Of a stretch of DNA of 44,946 nt, positions 35,394 to 44,363 are shown one piece after another. The DNA is from an uncultured Bacteroidales bacterium (lineage in GTDB: Bacteria; Bacteroidota; Bacteroidia; Bacteroidales; UBA4417): positions 1-44,946 of the forward strand of contig CAJAXK010000276.1 of the NCBI GenBank assembly GCA_903946925.1, given 5' to 3'. The notes below the pieces were generated by a model that saw nothing but the letters and a program-made list of their open reading frames with translations, did not search any database and was not told the DNA's origin. The stretch's first letter is position 1. Each line of letters starts with the position of its first letter. The position numbers and the translations under genes were made by a program.

Positions 35394-35503
35394 AAATCGC
35401 AGTCGTGGAATGGCTCACGGCTGCGATTTGGCTTTGGGGCGCAGGACTGCATTTAAGTCCTATTTGTTACAGGCTGGAGTTTATTAATTCTATGCTCCAG
35501 CCT
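35394..35503. repeat. cluster of three REP-like hairpins
   Basis: Hairpin A: AAATCGCAG (35394-35402) pairs with CTGCGATTT (35421-35429), extended by CGTG/CACG. Hairpin B: AGGACT (35443-35448) pairs with AGTCCT (35456-35461). Hairpin C: AGGCTGGAG (35471-35479) pairs with CTCCAGCCT (35495-35503) and overlaps the last codons of the DUF262 gene. Such hairpin trains occur in Bacteroidota intergenic repeats. No associated transposase is seen here. The same stretch carries a 68-residue plus-strand frame (35281-35487) that I consider an artefact. Confidence 0.55.
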
Positions 35504-37670
35504 TTAATAAATCATTAATAATTTGTTTGCCTCGCTCAATTCTATCTTCTGCGTCCATACCTTCAATTTGTTGAATTGGATAGTCGGTTTGAAGTTCGTT
35601 ATGAATAACAACAAATTTGTCATTCTGACACTCTATCTCATAATCGGTATTTTTTATCTTCAGCTTGTCGCCTTGATAGGCATAATCACCTAACGATAAT
35701 TTCCCGGAAAACTCTGGTAATAGATACAATGTATATAAAAAGACATTCCAATTCTTACCACCAATACTTTTTTCCGTATTCATCATAATCACATTGTAAT
35801 TTCTATCTGCTACATTTTTCCAATAATACATACCAAAATTGCCTTGTCTCATTGGAGCGTATTTAATAAAATAGTAAATCCAATCTTTGGGCGTTTCATT
35901 ATTTTCAAGGTATGATTCAATATATTTCTCTATAAATTCATCATTTATGTTGGGTTCATAAAGAGTGGATAGCAGGCTATTTATAATTTCAAATGTGCCA
36001 TCAAAAAATTGTCTCTGTTTTGTTGGGTGGAATAAGTCAAACCAAACGGATTCATTGTATCTTGCTCCAAACTGGAAACGCCAGGATATAAATTGAGAAT
36101 AATCGCCAATAGTTAATAAACCTCTGTTTATAAGGTCTTTATTGCAATTATTATATAGTAGCCTGAATTTTTTAAAGTTGCTACTGTTGTTCAAATCGAT
36201 AATTGAGACACAGCCTTTCAATAATGAATGGTCTTCTAAATGATACAATTCGTCTTCTTTTTCCGCATTGTCTATTAGCCATTCAATTTTTTTCCGCTCT
36301 TCCTCTTTTTGCCTTACGTTATACCCAAGTTCACCACTTTCGGATATTGGAATTTCACCGGAAAGAATGATTGTTTCAGATTCGCTGAGCAATGTTTTCA
36401 TACGTTCATCACGAATCTCATCGGTAGAATTCCAAATCAAATTTCTTATTATTCTTATTCTTTTGCGAAATTGGACTTCGGAAATGGTCTCTTTGTTCTG
36501 AAGATAAGTGATAATGGAATAAAGCAATAACATCTTGTTTAACGGAAATCTTCTGTTTCTACCATAGTACTCCCCATAATTGTCAAGACATTCTTTGAAG
36601 ATATTCAAATCATCCTGATAGATTTTTACTTTATCGCTTTGAAAAATGTTTTTTGAAAAAAACTGTTCGAAGAAATTTAAAATATCCAGTTTATACCAAC
36701 AGTCAAACGAATTTTTCAGATACAAGATATTTTCTTTTGCTTTGTAATTTTCATTGCTATATAACAAGTGTGCCACCTTGAATTCATCTCTTTCCAATTC
36801 AAGTCCTGATTTATAAGTGATAATGTCGGTAATGAAATGAAAATAACGCATAAATTCATCATCAATAACATTATTGTCACCGCGGTAGGGGAATAACATG
36901 TCCGTCCAGTCAATGTCAAACTTATGATTGATTTCCATTGAAAGTTCTTCTGAAATATGTTTGATAATCCCTTCAAATTCCGCTTTAAAATGCTCAAAAG
37001 GAGTTAATGGTTTACCGCGTGAGTTCATTTTAATATATAAATCATCGGTAAGCCCCATTTCGGCAAGTGGTAAAAAATAAAAGCTGATAATCTTGTTAGT
37101 TACCAATGATTCCCATAAGCCTGATTGATTATCAAATTTCTCATGAATGGCATCTATCATTACCATCATACTTTGAATTGTAGGGTCGTTTTTCCATTCG
37201 TAAGGATACCAAGACTGATCCTTAATGGCATCGGACAACATATTGGCATTAAAGTCGGGAGAATACTTTACTAACTCATGACAAAAATCGCGAGAACTAA
37301 ATCTGGTATCGTATGAGAAGCTTTTGAGGAAGTCATATTCTTTTACTCCAACAACTTCCTTTTTTGCAATATACCAATGTAATAAGAACAGCGTTGTTAA
37401 TCGCTGCTGACCATCGAGAGGCGTTAAAACACCATCTTTGGAAACATCACCGTACACAAAATCCAAGGTTATATGTTTATTGCCAACTATTGATTGAAAC
37501 AAAGCATCCAAAAATCGCTCTCTGATTCTTTTTATTTCCTCATTCCTTCTGCCTTGTGCATAATCCCTTTGAATGATTGGAATTTCAATTTTGCTTAATG
37601 TTATATTCTTGTCTTCAAACTCGAAAGTGCTGCCAAAAAGACTTTGAAATGTATATTCTCTTGTGTTCAT
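35490..37670 (-). CDS. DUF262-family (GmrSD-like) defence protein, no HNH domain seen
   Basis: 726 residues. The N-terminal DUF262 domain is clear: IEIPIIQRDYAQGRR (about 28-42), LTPLDGQQRLTTLFLLHWYI with the nucleotide-binding DGQQR (about 83), and DDLYIKMNSRGKPLTPFEHF (about 221-240). The C-terminal 450 residues are helical and unfamiliar; I see no HNH (DUF1524) signature. DUF262 proteins act in modification-dependent restriction (GmrSD type) and other phage-defence systems, using nucleotide hydrolysis. The start overlaps the stop of the upstream DUF262/DUF1524 gene (ATGA), so the two are translated together and may form one complex. The coding sequence is strikingly AT-rich: the 60 bases from 36601 hold 13 G/C. 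Confidence 0.85.
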   Translation of the reverse strand: MNTREYTFQSLFGSTFEFEDKNITLSKIEIPIIQRDYAQGRRNEEIKRIRERFLDALFQSIVGNKHITLDFVYGDVSKDGVLTPLDGQQRLTTLFLLHWYIAKKEVVGVKEYDFLKSFSYDTRFSSRDFCHELVKYSPDFNANMLSDAIKDQSWYPYEWKNDPTIQSMMVMIDAIHEKFDNQSGLWESLVTNKIISFYFLPLAEMGLTDDLYIKMNSRGKPLTPFEHFKAEFEGIIKHISEELSMEINHKFDIDWTDMLFPYRGDNNVIDDEFMRYFHFITDIITYKSGLELERDEFKVAHLLYSNENYKAKENILYLKNSFDCWYKLDILNFFEQFFSKNIFQSDKVKIYQDDLNIFKECLDNYGEYYGRNRRFPLNKMLLLYSIITYLQNKETISEVQFRKRIRIIRNLIWNSTDEIRDERMKTLLSESETIILSGEIPISESGELGYNVRQKEEERKKIEWLIDNAEKEDELYHLEDHSLLKGCVSIIDLNNSSNFKKFRLLYNNCNKDLINRGLLTIGDYSQFISWRFQFGARYNESVWFDLFHPTKQRQFFDGTFEIINSLLSTLYEPNINDEFIEKYIESYLENNETPKDWIYYFIKYAPMRQGNFGMYYWKNVADRNYNVIMMNTEKSIGGKNWNVFLYTLYLLPEFSGKLSLGDYAYQGDKLKIKNTDYEIECQNDKFVVIHNELQTDYPIQQIEGMDAEDRIERGKQIINDLLKAGA

Positions 37671-39367
37671 AAAATGATTTCCTTTTGAATTAGAGCTAAA
37701 TAAACCCTTAATACATTATCCATTTCTGCTACATATCCGTCTCTATCAGCTTTGCCCCAAAAATGGACTTGATTTGATTCGGACGGTGTATAATATTTAA
37801 GAAAAACTCGTCGGGTACATACAGGAATGTAATCACTTGTTTTATCCATTTCAAGTATTTTATTGCGTTTTACATCAAAAGCAGAATTGTTTAACGCTGA
37901 ATTGTCTGATTGCCCCAATAATGCTAAATTTGAAAGCGAATGAGTGTATTCAATGCTTCCATCTTCTGACAGAATGGTGGTAATTCGATTGAACAGTGTT
38001 GAAAATTTATCTCCAGTCAGTTTCTCATCATTCACAGCATCAGATATGTCCTGAATTATACTCGAATCTAATTTATAATCAACAGTAAATAAAGAATTCT
38101 TGTGCAATTTCAACCATTCTGCCCACTGTTCTTTTTTATTCAAACCTTGCGATTGCTGTGCGTGTATATGCTCTAAACTCCAATCTTCCTGTTTGTGTTT
38201 GTCGAATGGGAAACGCATTGTTTCATCCGATTTTTGCCTAATTGTTTCCACATTGAAAAGGAGTAATAACTTCTCAATAAATCCGTAATCTGTCTTATTG
38301 TCGTATGATAGTTCGCAATAATCTTTCTTGAAATCAATGCTGTTAGCAATTAATGCGTCTAACGAATTTTGAAAGGTTGTTTTGGTAATGTCCTTCGACT
38401 CGTTAATTAGTCCTTGTAGGCTTTTCGATTCAGAGGCTATCAAATATCCTATTTTGTGGTATAAATCAATGTTTTCGTACCATTCTTTTAATCGTTGATA
38501 GTAGCGTAATATCTCTGTCCAAATATCCGATTTCTCTTGTTTTAGTTTGATTTCTTTATCAAAATGGAAAAAGGTAAAGAATTTTTCACGTTCCCCTTTT
38601 TGTTTATTAGCTATCAAATCAAAAATCAATTCGATACGGGTTGAGTATGACTTTGGATTTTCATTTGTGATAAAATACCACAAACTATCGTTATTCAGCT
38701 CTTTTTCAATAATATCCCATTCGGTAGCTATCTCTAATTGCTTTCTATTGTCAATGCCGTTGTTTCTACTTAGAAACAATGCTTTTACAAGTTCTGCATT
38801 CGTTAAAGGAATGCGCCCAATATTTAAACGAGTGAATAGGGAAACTGAATCTTCGGTAGAATCGACCTCATACCAAATAACACGAATCTTTCTGTTTAAT
38901 TTTGAGCTTAATTCAATCGCAGTTTGTGACTCATCGTCTTGTTTTCCAAACCATTCTATAATAGTTTTTGTAGCTTCGTTGAAAAAATACTCATCAATAA
39001 TATTAGTTTCAATATCGATATTTTTAAAATCTATTGATTCTAAAAACAGTCTGCTATTCGTTCTGGTCTGATAGTCAATTGAAAACTTAATTTGACTTTT
39101 AGGCAAAAACTCTTTAATGTATTTGAGAATAATATAGAGCGTTGTCAATCGTTGCTGACCATCGATTAGCTCAAATCTCTTTTCGCCGATTTTCCTTACA
39201 ACGATAGGTTGCAAGCTATAATTTTTCCCTTCGCCTATTTCGTGAATGTCGTTTAACAGCATCTTTACTTCCTCTTTCCAACGATAGCCACGCTGGTATG
39301 CAGGCACATAAAATTCACCTTCGATATTACCAACTAATTTGGGTTCTAAATGTATATTGTTCATCAT
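37667..39367 (-). CDS. DUF262 plus DUF1524 (HNH) GmrSD-like nuclease
   Basis: 566 residues. The N-terminal DUF262 domain carries FYVPAYQRGYRWKEE (about 19-33), FELIDGQQRLTTLYIILKYI (about 65-84) and SLFTRLNIGRIPLTNAELVK. The C-terminal part has a His-Me/HNH-like DUF1524 domain: WSLEHIHAQQSQG (about 400) and HSLSNLALLGQSDNSALNN (about 475-493). This is the GmrSD architecture, in which DUF262 couples NTP hydrolysis to DNA cleavage by DUF1524; known members cut glucosylated or otherwise modified phage DNA. Its stop overlaps the start of the second DUF262 gene. Two Met codons open the frame. The substrate modification, if any, is unknown. Confidence 0.87.
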   Translation of the reverse strand: MMNNIHLEPKLVGNIEGEFYVPAYQRGYRWKEEVKMLLNDIHEIGEGKNYSLQPIVVRKIGEKRFELIDGQQRLTTLYIILKYIKEFLPKSQIKFSIDYQTRTNSRLFLESIDFKNIDIETNIIDEYFFNEATKTIIEWFGKQDDESQTAIELSSKLNRKIRVIWYEVDSTEDSVSLFTRLNIGRIPLTNAELVKALFLSRNNGIDNRKQLEIATEWDIIEKELNNDSLWYFITNENPKSYSTRIELIFDLIANKQKGEREKFFTFFHFDKEIKLKQEKSDIWTEILRYYQRLKEWYENIDLYHKIGYLIASESKSLQGLINESKDITKTTFQNSLDALIANSIDFKKDYCELSYDNKTDYGFIEKLLLLFNVETIRQKSDETMRFPFDKHKQEDWSLEHIHAQQSQGLNKKEQWAEWLKLHKNSLFTVDYKLDSSIIQDISDAVNDEKLTGDKFSTLFNRITTILSEDGSIEYTHSLSNLALLGQSDNSALNNSAFDVKRNKILEMDKTSDYIPVCTRRVFLKYYTPSESNQVHFWGKADRDGYVAEMDNVLRVYLALIQKEIIL

Positions 39368-40095
39368 TTTTACCTATCAAATATTAATTTTCATTTTATG
39401 TCACATCGTTTATGCACGGAGTTTTATTCACTTGCCCAATAACATCCCTCTAACCTCACCCAACCATGTTTTTTTTAGCATTAGTTGTAACTGCGATATT
39501 GGTTTGTATTTGTAAATCAGTGTTTTGCAATATTTTTATCACATTCATAAACTTGAAAATTTAAACTACAACAACCACTTTAAACGGGTAAAACGGGTTT
39601 CCGATATAAAAGCCTGAGTATGTTCTGAAAAGCAGCCCAAAAGTACATACTAAAAATGCGTTCTCAACAAGCCCATCGTAATTTATAATAGTTATGGATA
39701 AGGGTTTCGCGTGTAAACAATAGCTGAATGTTTTGCCCCATCGGCATTGGCTTTTGCATACCAAGCTTGCTGTAAACCTGCACTCTTTTGCCGCTTTGGC
39801 AGGCAACAGAAACAGAAATATTTTATCAAAATGCAGATAACCGCCGAACATTTTGTAAATTAGCACGTTTAAACTTTTGTCCCTATTCTCCAAAAACTCG
39901 AATAACCTACTATTAATTAATTTAAGTGATATGGCCGAAGATCGCTAATGCTTTGTTAATGAAACAATACTTGATTTTACTCCACAATTTCGCATAAAAT
40001 GACAAACCCTAACCCCCAACTCCCAAACCCTAACCCCTAAAGTTTCACCCCCCGAATAGTTACAAATCCTTTAATTGTGCATTAAAATTATTTTT
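39368..40095. other. gene-free stretch between the defence island and the injection-system operon
   Basis: No supported gene. The longest frame (minus strand, 39893-39561) begins with TTG, is rich in Phe, Cys and Val and matches no family I know. The last 90 bases hold the CCCTAA-type repeat and should include the promoter of the injection-system operon. Confidence 0.4.
40004..40037. repeat. direct repeat AAACCCTAACCCC, two copies
   Basis: Identical 13-base copies at 40004-40016 and 40025-40037, separated by CAACTCCC and followed by TAA. This simple CCCTAA-like sequence sits about 60 bases before the first injection-system gene. Confidence 0.85.
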
Positions 40096-40722
40096 ATGAT
40101 TTCGCACGCTTTGACTATTACTGCCAACGAACTTAAACGGCATTTTGATGAGGCTTATAATGTCCCCGTTACCAATGACGAAGTTGGTCTTGGGAATCTT
40201 GCCGAGGGTGTGGTAAGCAGCAGTTCCGCATCAGGGGTGCCACGAAACAAACTTATTTTATCGGTTGTAAACATAAAAGAAGAAAAAACCCTCAAAAACC
40301 TTCCCGCCGTTGTCCGCAACGATGTTACCCTAAGGGCAACCTACGAAAACCCACCTGTATATCTCAATTTTCAAATACTCATAACCGCCACACACAGCGA
40401 ATATACCAATGCCTTGTTGGTGCTGTCGAGGGCTATCAGGTTTTTTCAATCAAAAAATACTTTCACGCAAAACGATGTCGCCCCGGCATCCATTACCACT
40501 CTTGCGCCGCCCAACCCGCTCGACCAACTTGATACTTTTAAACTGATTTTCGATTTGTACTCGCCTACCATGGAAGAAGTGAACCACCTTTGGGGCACAC
40601 TCGGGGGCAAACAATACCCATTTGTTATTTATACACTCCGCATGATTGACCTGAAATACAGGGCGGTACAAGCTGAGAGCGGTTTGATAACAGAGGTTGT
40701 AAGCGAATTTAAACATATTTAA
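40096..40722 (+). CDS. DUF4255 protein, tail-terminator (Pvc16/Afp16-like) of a contractile injection system
   Basis: About 208 residues from the ATG at 40096, which begins ISHALTITANELKRHF, the usual start of this family; an upstream GTG-like extension is less likely. Further features are NKLILSVVNIKEEKTLKNLP, PPVYLNFQILITATHSEYTN and LRMIDLKYRAVQ. DUF4255 proteins cap the tail end of contractile injection particles, controlling tube and sheath length. In many Bacteroidota systems the gene opens the operon, as here. The next gene starts 17 bases after its stop. Confidence 0.85.
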   Translation: MISHALTITANELKRHFDEAYNVPVTNDEVGLGNLAEGVVSSSSASGVPRNKLILSVVNIKEEKTLKNLPAVVRNDVTLRATYENPPVYLNFQILITATHSEYTNALLVLSRAIRFFQSKNTFTQNDVAPASITTLAPPNPLDQLDTFKLIFDLYSPTMEEVNHLWGTLGGKQYPFVIYTLRMIDLKYRAVQAESGLITEVVSEFKHI

Positions 40723-40739
40723 ACCAATCACGGACTGAT

Positions 40740-41762
40740 ATGGCCGAACGTATCGTAAATGGATTCAAGCGCCTTTTTGAGGTGCGGCTCCTCCACCATT
40801 ATTGGCTGGATGAGGGTGTGGACTGTTTCGATACACTTCCCGACAACGTGAAGAACAAAAGATTGCTTTCGTACGATTCGCGCAATTTTGTATCATTAAA
40901 CCCAACTATTTCCACGCAAAAAAAACTGTCTGCCTTGGGAGGCGTTTTCCGCAATACCGCTTTGGGTTTGGTGGTTGCCGTGCCAAAAGATACTTTAGTT
41001 GCCGACGACGAAACTTTTACATTTACCATTTCAATCACAGATCCTGACTTTAACAATTATACCGCTTTAAGTTTATTGAGCAGGAAAATCAGCGAAACTT
41101 ACCTTAAAGTTGAGGAAAATACTAAGACATTCAGATATAAGGAAAATGTGCCGGTTTTCTCAAACCTTACAGGTTCCAAAAGGGGATTTGATCCGAACAA
41201 ATCCCTTTTCCTTTCCAACGAAATCCCATCGGCTTCGGACAGCGACAAAGTGGAATTTTTAAATATTACCGGGGGCGAACTTCTACAACTGATAAGTTCT
41301 CAGCCCTTGGCGGAAACCCAGAAAATTAGTTCCGTGGCCGCAAATATGCCTGTTTTCTTCAACCAGCTTGATTCACCATTGATTGTTCCACCTGTTGGCG
41401 TAAGCGGCTCGCCAGAAAAAGGCATCCTACTTGATAGCGAAATACCCGACGATGTGTTTGGATTGATCAAGATTACGGCAAAAAACAATACCGACCCCGA
41501 TTTTAGTTGCACCAGTGCAGGAATGCCAAAGCCAAGTTGCCCTGTGTTTCAAATACGGCTTAAAAACCGCTCGGCGGTGTGGAAATATATAAGCAAAAAC
41601 ACAGGCCTGCCCATTACCGAAAGCAGCGAACCCTTACCACTCACTTACTTTGGAAACCCGTCAATAAAACCAAAACCATCAGGATTAGCCGTAAAAGCAC
41701 AGTTTGAAGATGGCGATACCACAAAAAAGATTACTCAACTTTATATTGAAATTTACGAATAG
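40740..41762 (+). CDS. unrecognised protein of the injection-system operon
   Basis: 340 residues, start ATG at 40740. I do not recognise a family. The N-terminal third (MAERIVNGFKRLFEVRLLHH, YDSRNFVSLNPT, FTFTISITDPDFNNYTAL) looks like a beta-sandwich. The middle holds a stretch with FSNLTGSKRG and LFLSNEIPSAS. The C-terminal third (FQIRLKNRSAVWKYISKN, LTYFGNPSIKPKP, ITQLYIEIYE) resembles a second beta domain. There is no signal peptide or membrane segment, consistent with a cytoplasmically assembled particle component. Its position between the DUF4255 gene and the sheath, 36 bases from the latter, suggests a structural or cap-associated role. Function is unassigned. Confidence 0.8.
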   Translation: MAERIVNGFKRLFEVRLLHHYWLDEGVDCFDTLPDNVKNKRLLSYDSRNFVSLNPTISTQKKLSALGGVFRNTALGLVVAVPKDTLVADDETFTFTISITDPDFNNYTALSLLSRKISETYLKVEENTKTFRYKENVPVFSNLTGSKRGFDPNKSLFLSNEIPSASDSDKVEFLNITGGELLQLISSQPLAETQKISSVAANMPVFFNQLDSPLIVPPVGVSGSPEKGILLDSEIPDDVFGLIKITAKNNTDPDFSCTSAGMPKPSCPVFQIRLKNRSAVWKYISKNTGLPITESSEPLPLTYFGNPSIKPKPSGLAVKAQFEDGDTTKKITQLYIEIYE

Positions 41763-41798
41763 CTGAACCTTCATTAAACACGTTAAAACCAAAACAGT

Positions 41799-43235
41799 AT
41801 GGCAACATCGTACAAAACCCCCGGGGTTTATGTGGAAGAAATTCCAAAATTTCCGCCCTCCATCGCTCCTGTGGAGACCGCAATTCCTGCATTTATTGGT
41901 TACACCGAAAAGGCTGTTTTGGAGACAGTTGGTGACCTGAAACTGAAACCTACCCGAATTTCGTCGTTGGTAGAATACACAAATTACTTTGGTGGCCCTC
42001 AAAAAGAGCAGGAAATCCTGGTAACCGTAAACCAAACCCAGGTTGATGGTGTTACCACCGAAATCAAAGCAATTGCCTCGCTTGCTGAGGTTTCGCGCAG
42101 CAAACACCTGATGTATTATGCGCTGCAGTTGTTTTTTGCCAATGGCGGCGGGCCATGCTGGATTGTGTCCGTAGATAATTACAAGGCAGTTTTTGGTGCC
42201 GCTTTGGTTGAATCAGAGTTGAAAGCAGGCCTCAACACACTTGTAAAGGTTGACGAACCAACGCTGCTTGTTTTCCCGGAAGCCCAAAACCTCTCGATTG
42301 CCGATTTCAAATCCATACACGATGCAGCGCTGAAGCAATGCAATGATTTAAAAGACCGATTCGTGATCATGGATTTGCATGGTGGCACCATTTCGCTGAA
42401 CAACCCCGCCTCAGTGCTGCTTACTGCCGTTGACAATTTCAGGGATGATGGCATTGGCATGAATTCGTTGAAATATGGTGCAGCTTATGGGCCAAACATC
42501 GAAACCGTGCTCGACTATGCTTTCGACGAAGCAGAAACCGATGTAATTATTGTTACCAATGCGGTTCCTGCCGTTGCCGTTAAGCTAAGCACACTAAAGG
42601 CTTCGAGTAACCAGATTTATGAAATGGCCAAAACCGCCATTCTCGACATGCCTTGCAAACTGCCACCGGCAGGCGCAATTGCCGGAATTTATGCCGCTGT
42701 TGATAACAGCCGTGGCGTGTGGAAAGCTCCAGCCAATGTTAGCATAAACGCGGTAACACAGCCAACTATCCAATTCTCGAATGTGGAACAGGATCAGATG
42801 AACGTGGATGTAACTGCGGGCAAATCGGTAAATGCCATACGGACTTTCACTGGAAAAGGCCCTATACTTTGGGGCGCACGCACACTTGCCGGAAACGACA
42901 ACGAATGGCGTTATGTAAGTGTGCGCCGTTTCTTCAACTTTGTGGAAGAATCGGTTAAAAAAGCCACCGAACAATTTGTTTTCGAGCCAAACGATGCCAA
43001 CACATGGGTTCGTGTACAGGCCATGATCGAAAATTTCCTCACCACACTTTGGCGTCAAGGCGCTTTGCAAGGGGTTAAAACCGAACATGCTTTCTTTGTT
43101 TCGGTAGGGCTTGGCAAAACCATGACCGCACTCGATATTTTGGAAGGCCGTATGATTATTGAAATTGGTATGGCTGCCGTTCGCCCCGCCGAGTTTATCA
43201 TACTCCGTTTCTCCCATAAAATGGCAGAATCTTAG
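41799..43235 (+). CDS. contractile sheath protein
   Basis: 478 residues. The N-terminus SYKTPGVYVEEIPKFPPSIA and VETAIPAFIGYTEKA is the hallmark of phage-tail-like sheath proteins (Pvc2/Afp2 type). The C-terminal domain has RRFFNFVEESVKKATEQFVF, VQAMIENFLTTLWRQGALQG and MIIEIGMAAVRPAEFIILRF, the part that links neighbouring subunits. Sheath subunits stack around the inner tube and contract to drive it through a target membrane. It sits directly before the tube genes. Only one sheath gene is seen here; many systems carry two or more, and others may lie beyond the window. Confidence 0.95.
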   Translation: MATSYKTPGVYVEEIPKFPPSIAPVETAIPAFIGYTEKAVLETVGDLKLKPTRISSLVEYTNYFGGPQKEQEILVTVNQTQVDGVTTEIKAIASLAEVSRSKHLMYYALQLFFANGGGPCWIVSVDNYKAVFGAALVESELKAGLNTLVKVDEPTLLVFPEAQNLSIADFKSIHDAALKQCNDLKDRFVIMDLHGGTISLNNPASVLLTAVDNFRDDGIGMNSLKYGAAYGPNIETVLDYAFDEAETDVIIVTNAVPAVAVKLSTLKASSNQIYEMAKTAILDMPCKLPPAGAIAGIYAAVDNSRGVWKAPANVSINAVTQPTIQFSNVEQDQMNVDVTAGKSVNAIRTFTGKGPILWGARTLAGNDNEWRYVSVRRFFNFVEESVKKATEQFVFEPNDANTWVRVQAMIENFLTTLWRQGALQGVKTEHAFFVSVGLGKTMTALDILEGRMIIEIGMAAVRPAEFIILRFSHKMAES

Positions 43236-43293
43236 GCCACATTTTCAATCGGCACAAGCACATATTTATTCATACAACTAATAAAACAAAATT

Positions 43294-43731
43294 ATGGCAC
43301 AAGAATATCCAATCCCACGTTTTCACTTCCAGGTGGACTGGGGTGGCGCAAAAATAAGTTTTACCGAAGTTACAGGCTTGGACATGCAGGTTGAAGTAAT
43401 AGAATACCGGCATAGCGACAGCAAAGATTTCTCGAAAATAAAAATGCCCGGATTGAAAAAGTTCAGCAATATTGTTATGAAACGGGGCAAATTCGAGGGC
43501 GACTTCGATTACAATTCCTGGCTCGACGAAATTGCCAACGAACGGGTTAACGGAAGGCGCGATGTGGTAATCAGGTTGTTGAACGAAAAACACACACCTG
43601 TTGCTGCTTGGGCAGCCACCCGTTGTTTTCCAGTTAAAATTACCGCGCCCGACCTCAAATCCGATGCCAACGAAATTGCTGTCGAAAGCATTGAAATTGC
43701 ACACGAAGGCTTGAAACTGATGAAAATTTAA
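43294..43731 (+). CDS. inner tube protein 1 of the injection system
   Basis: 145 residues, the size of gp19-like tube proteins. Features: EYPIPRFHFQVDWGGAKISF, TEVTGLDMQVEVIEYRHSD, KMPGLKKFSNIVMKRGKFEG and NEIAVESIEIAHEGLKLMK. Hexamers of this fold stack to make the rigid inner tube that carries effectors. The pattern matches the main tube protein (Pvc1/Afp1 type). It is followed 9 bases later by a second tube-like gene. Confidence 0.93.
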   Translation: MAQEYPIPRFHFQVDWGGAKISFTEVTGLDMQVEVIEYRHSDSKDFSKIKMPGLKKFSNIVMKRGKFEGDFDYNSWLDEIANERVNGRRDVVIRLLNEKHTPVAAWAATRCFPVKITAPDLKSDANEIAVESIEIAHEGLKLMKI

Positions 43732-43740
43732 CATGTGGTT

Positions 43741-44178
43741 ATGGAGAGCTACTATCCGCCTCTCGGTTTTAGCTACCGTGTAGAGTTTAGCATCAGCAGC
43801 AACAGGTACGATGTGAGTTTCCAATCCGTGTCGGGCCTTAGTGTTGAATATGATTTTGAAAGCTACAAGGAAGGTGGCGAAAACCGTTTTGAGCACAAGT
43901 TACCGGTACGGACAAAATATTCCGATTTGGTACTCCGGCGGGGCATGCTCACCGATTCGGATGTAATAAACTGGTTTAAAGCTGCTTTTCAAAACCGCGA
44001 ATTTCAACCGGCAGATGTAACTATTTCCCTTTTAAACGAAAAACTGGAAATTTTACGCACCTGGGTCATAGTTCAGGCAATACCTAAAAAATGGCAGATC
44101 AGCGATTTTAGCTCCACCGACAGTGCAATAGTGGTTGAAACCATTGAATTGGCCTATCGGTATTTCACGGTTCAATAG
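43741..44178 (+). CDS. tube-like protein 2 (tube initiator or baseplate-proximal ring)
   Basis: 145 residues from the ATG at 43741, with GTG at 43735 as alternative. It has the same gp19-like fold as the preceding gene but a clearly different sequence: YYPPLGFSYRVEFSISSNRY, FQSVSGLSVEYDFESYKEGG, LPVRTKYSDLVLRRGMLTDS, VETIELAYRYFTVQ. In Pvc/Afp-like particles a second tube paralogue (Pvc5-like) forms the first ring on the baseplate; that role is likely here. A long simple-repeat stretch separates it from the next gene. Confidence 0.88.
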   Translation: MESYYPPLGFSYRVEFSISSNRYDVSFQSVSGLSVEYDFESYKEGGENRFEHKLPVRTKYSDLVLRRGMLTDSDVINWFKAAFQNREFQPADVTISLLNEKLEILRTWVIVQAIPKKWQISDFSSTDSAIVVETIELAYRYFTVQ

Positions 44179-44229
44179 ATAGTTAATGTTGATTTTACGT
44201 CTGCAACTGCTTTGATTTTTCGACCAACG

Positions 44230-44355
44230 CGACGGCACGACAACACGACGGCACGACAACACGGTTGCAGGACAACTCAACAACCCGACAGCTCAACATC
44301 TCAACAACTCAACATCTCAACAACCCCTCAACCCATCAACTCATCAACCCAACAA
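44230..44355. repeat. simple-sequence repeats inside the injection-system operon
   Basis: CGACGGCACGACAACA occurs twice in perfect tandem (44230-44245, 44246-44261). It is followed by a CAACA-rich stretch with CTCAACATCTCAACAA repeated twice, then many CATCAAC/CAACCC variants, ending about 9 bases before the next start codon. Plus-strand frames through it are artefacts of the repeat. Confidence 0.88.
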
Positions 44356-44363
44356 CCCATCCT

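Noticed and set aside
35281-35487. 68-residue plus-strand frame
   Set aside because: It runs through the hairpin cluster, has odd composition and no family resemblance.
39561-39893. 110-residue minus-strand frame between the DUF262 pair and the injection-system operon
   Set aside because: TTG start, skewed composition with a run of valines at the end, and no recognisable domain.
44212-44363. Ser/Thr/Gln-rich reading frames upstream of the DUF5908 start
   Set aside because: They are encoded by the CAACA-rich repeats; the true gene begins at 44364 with MPIEIREL.
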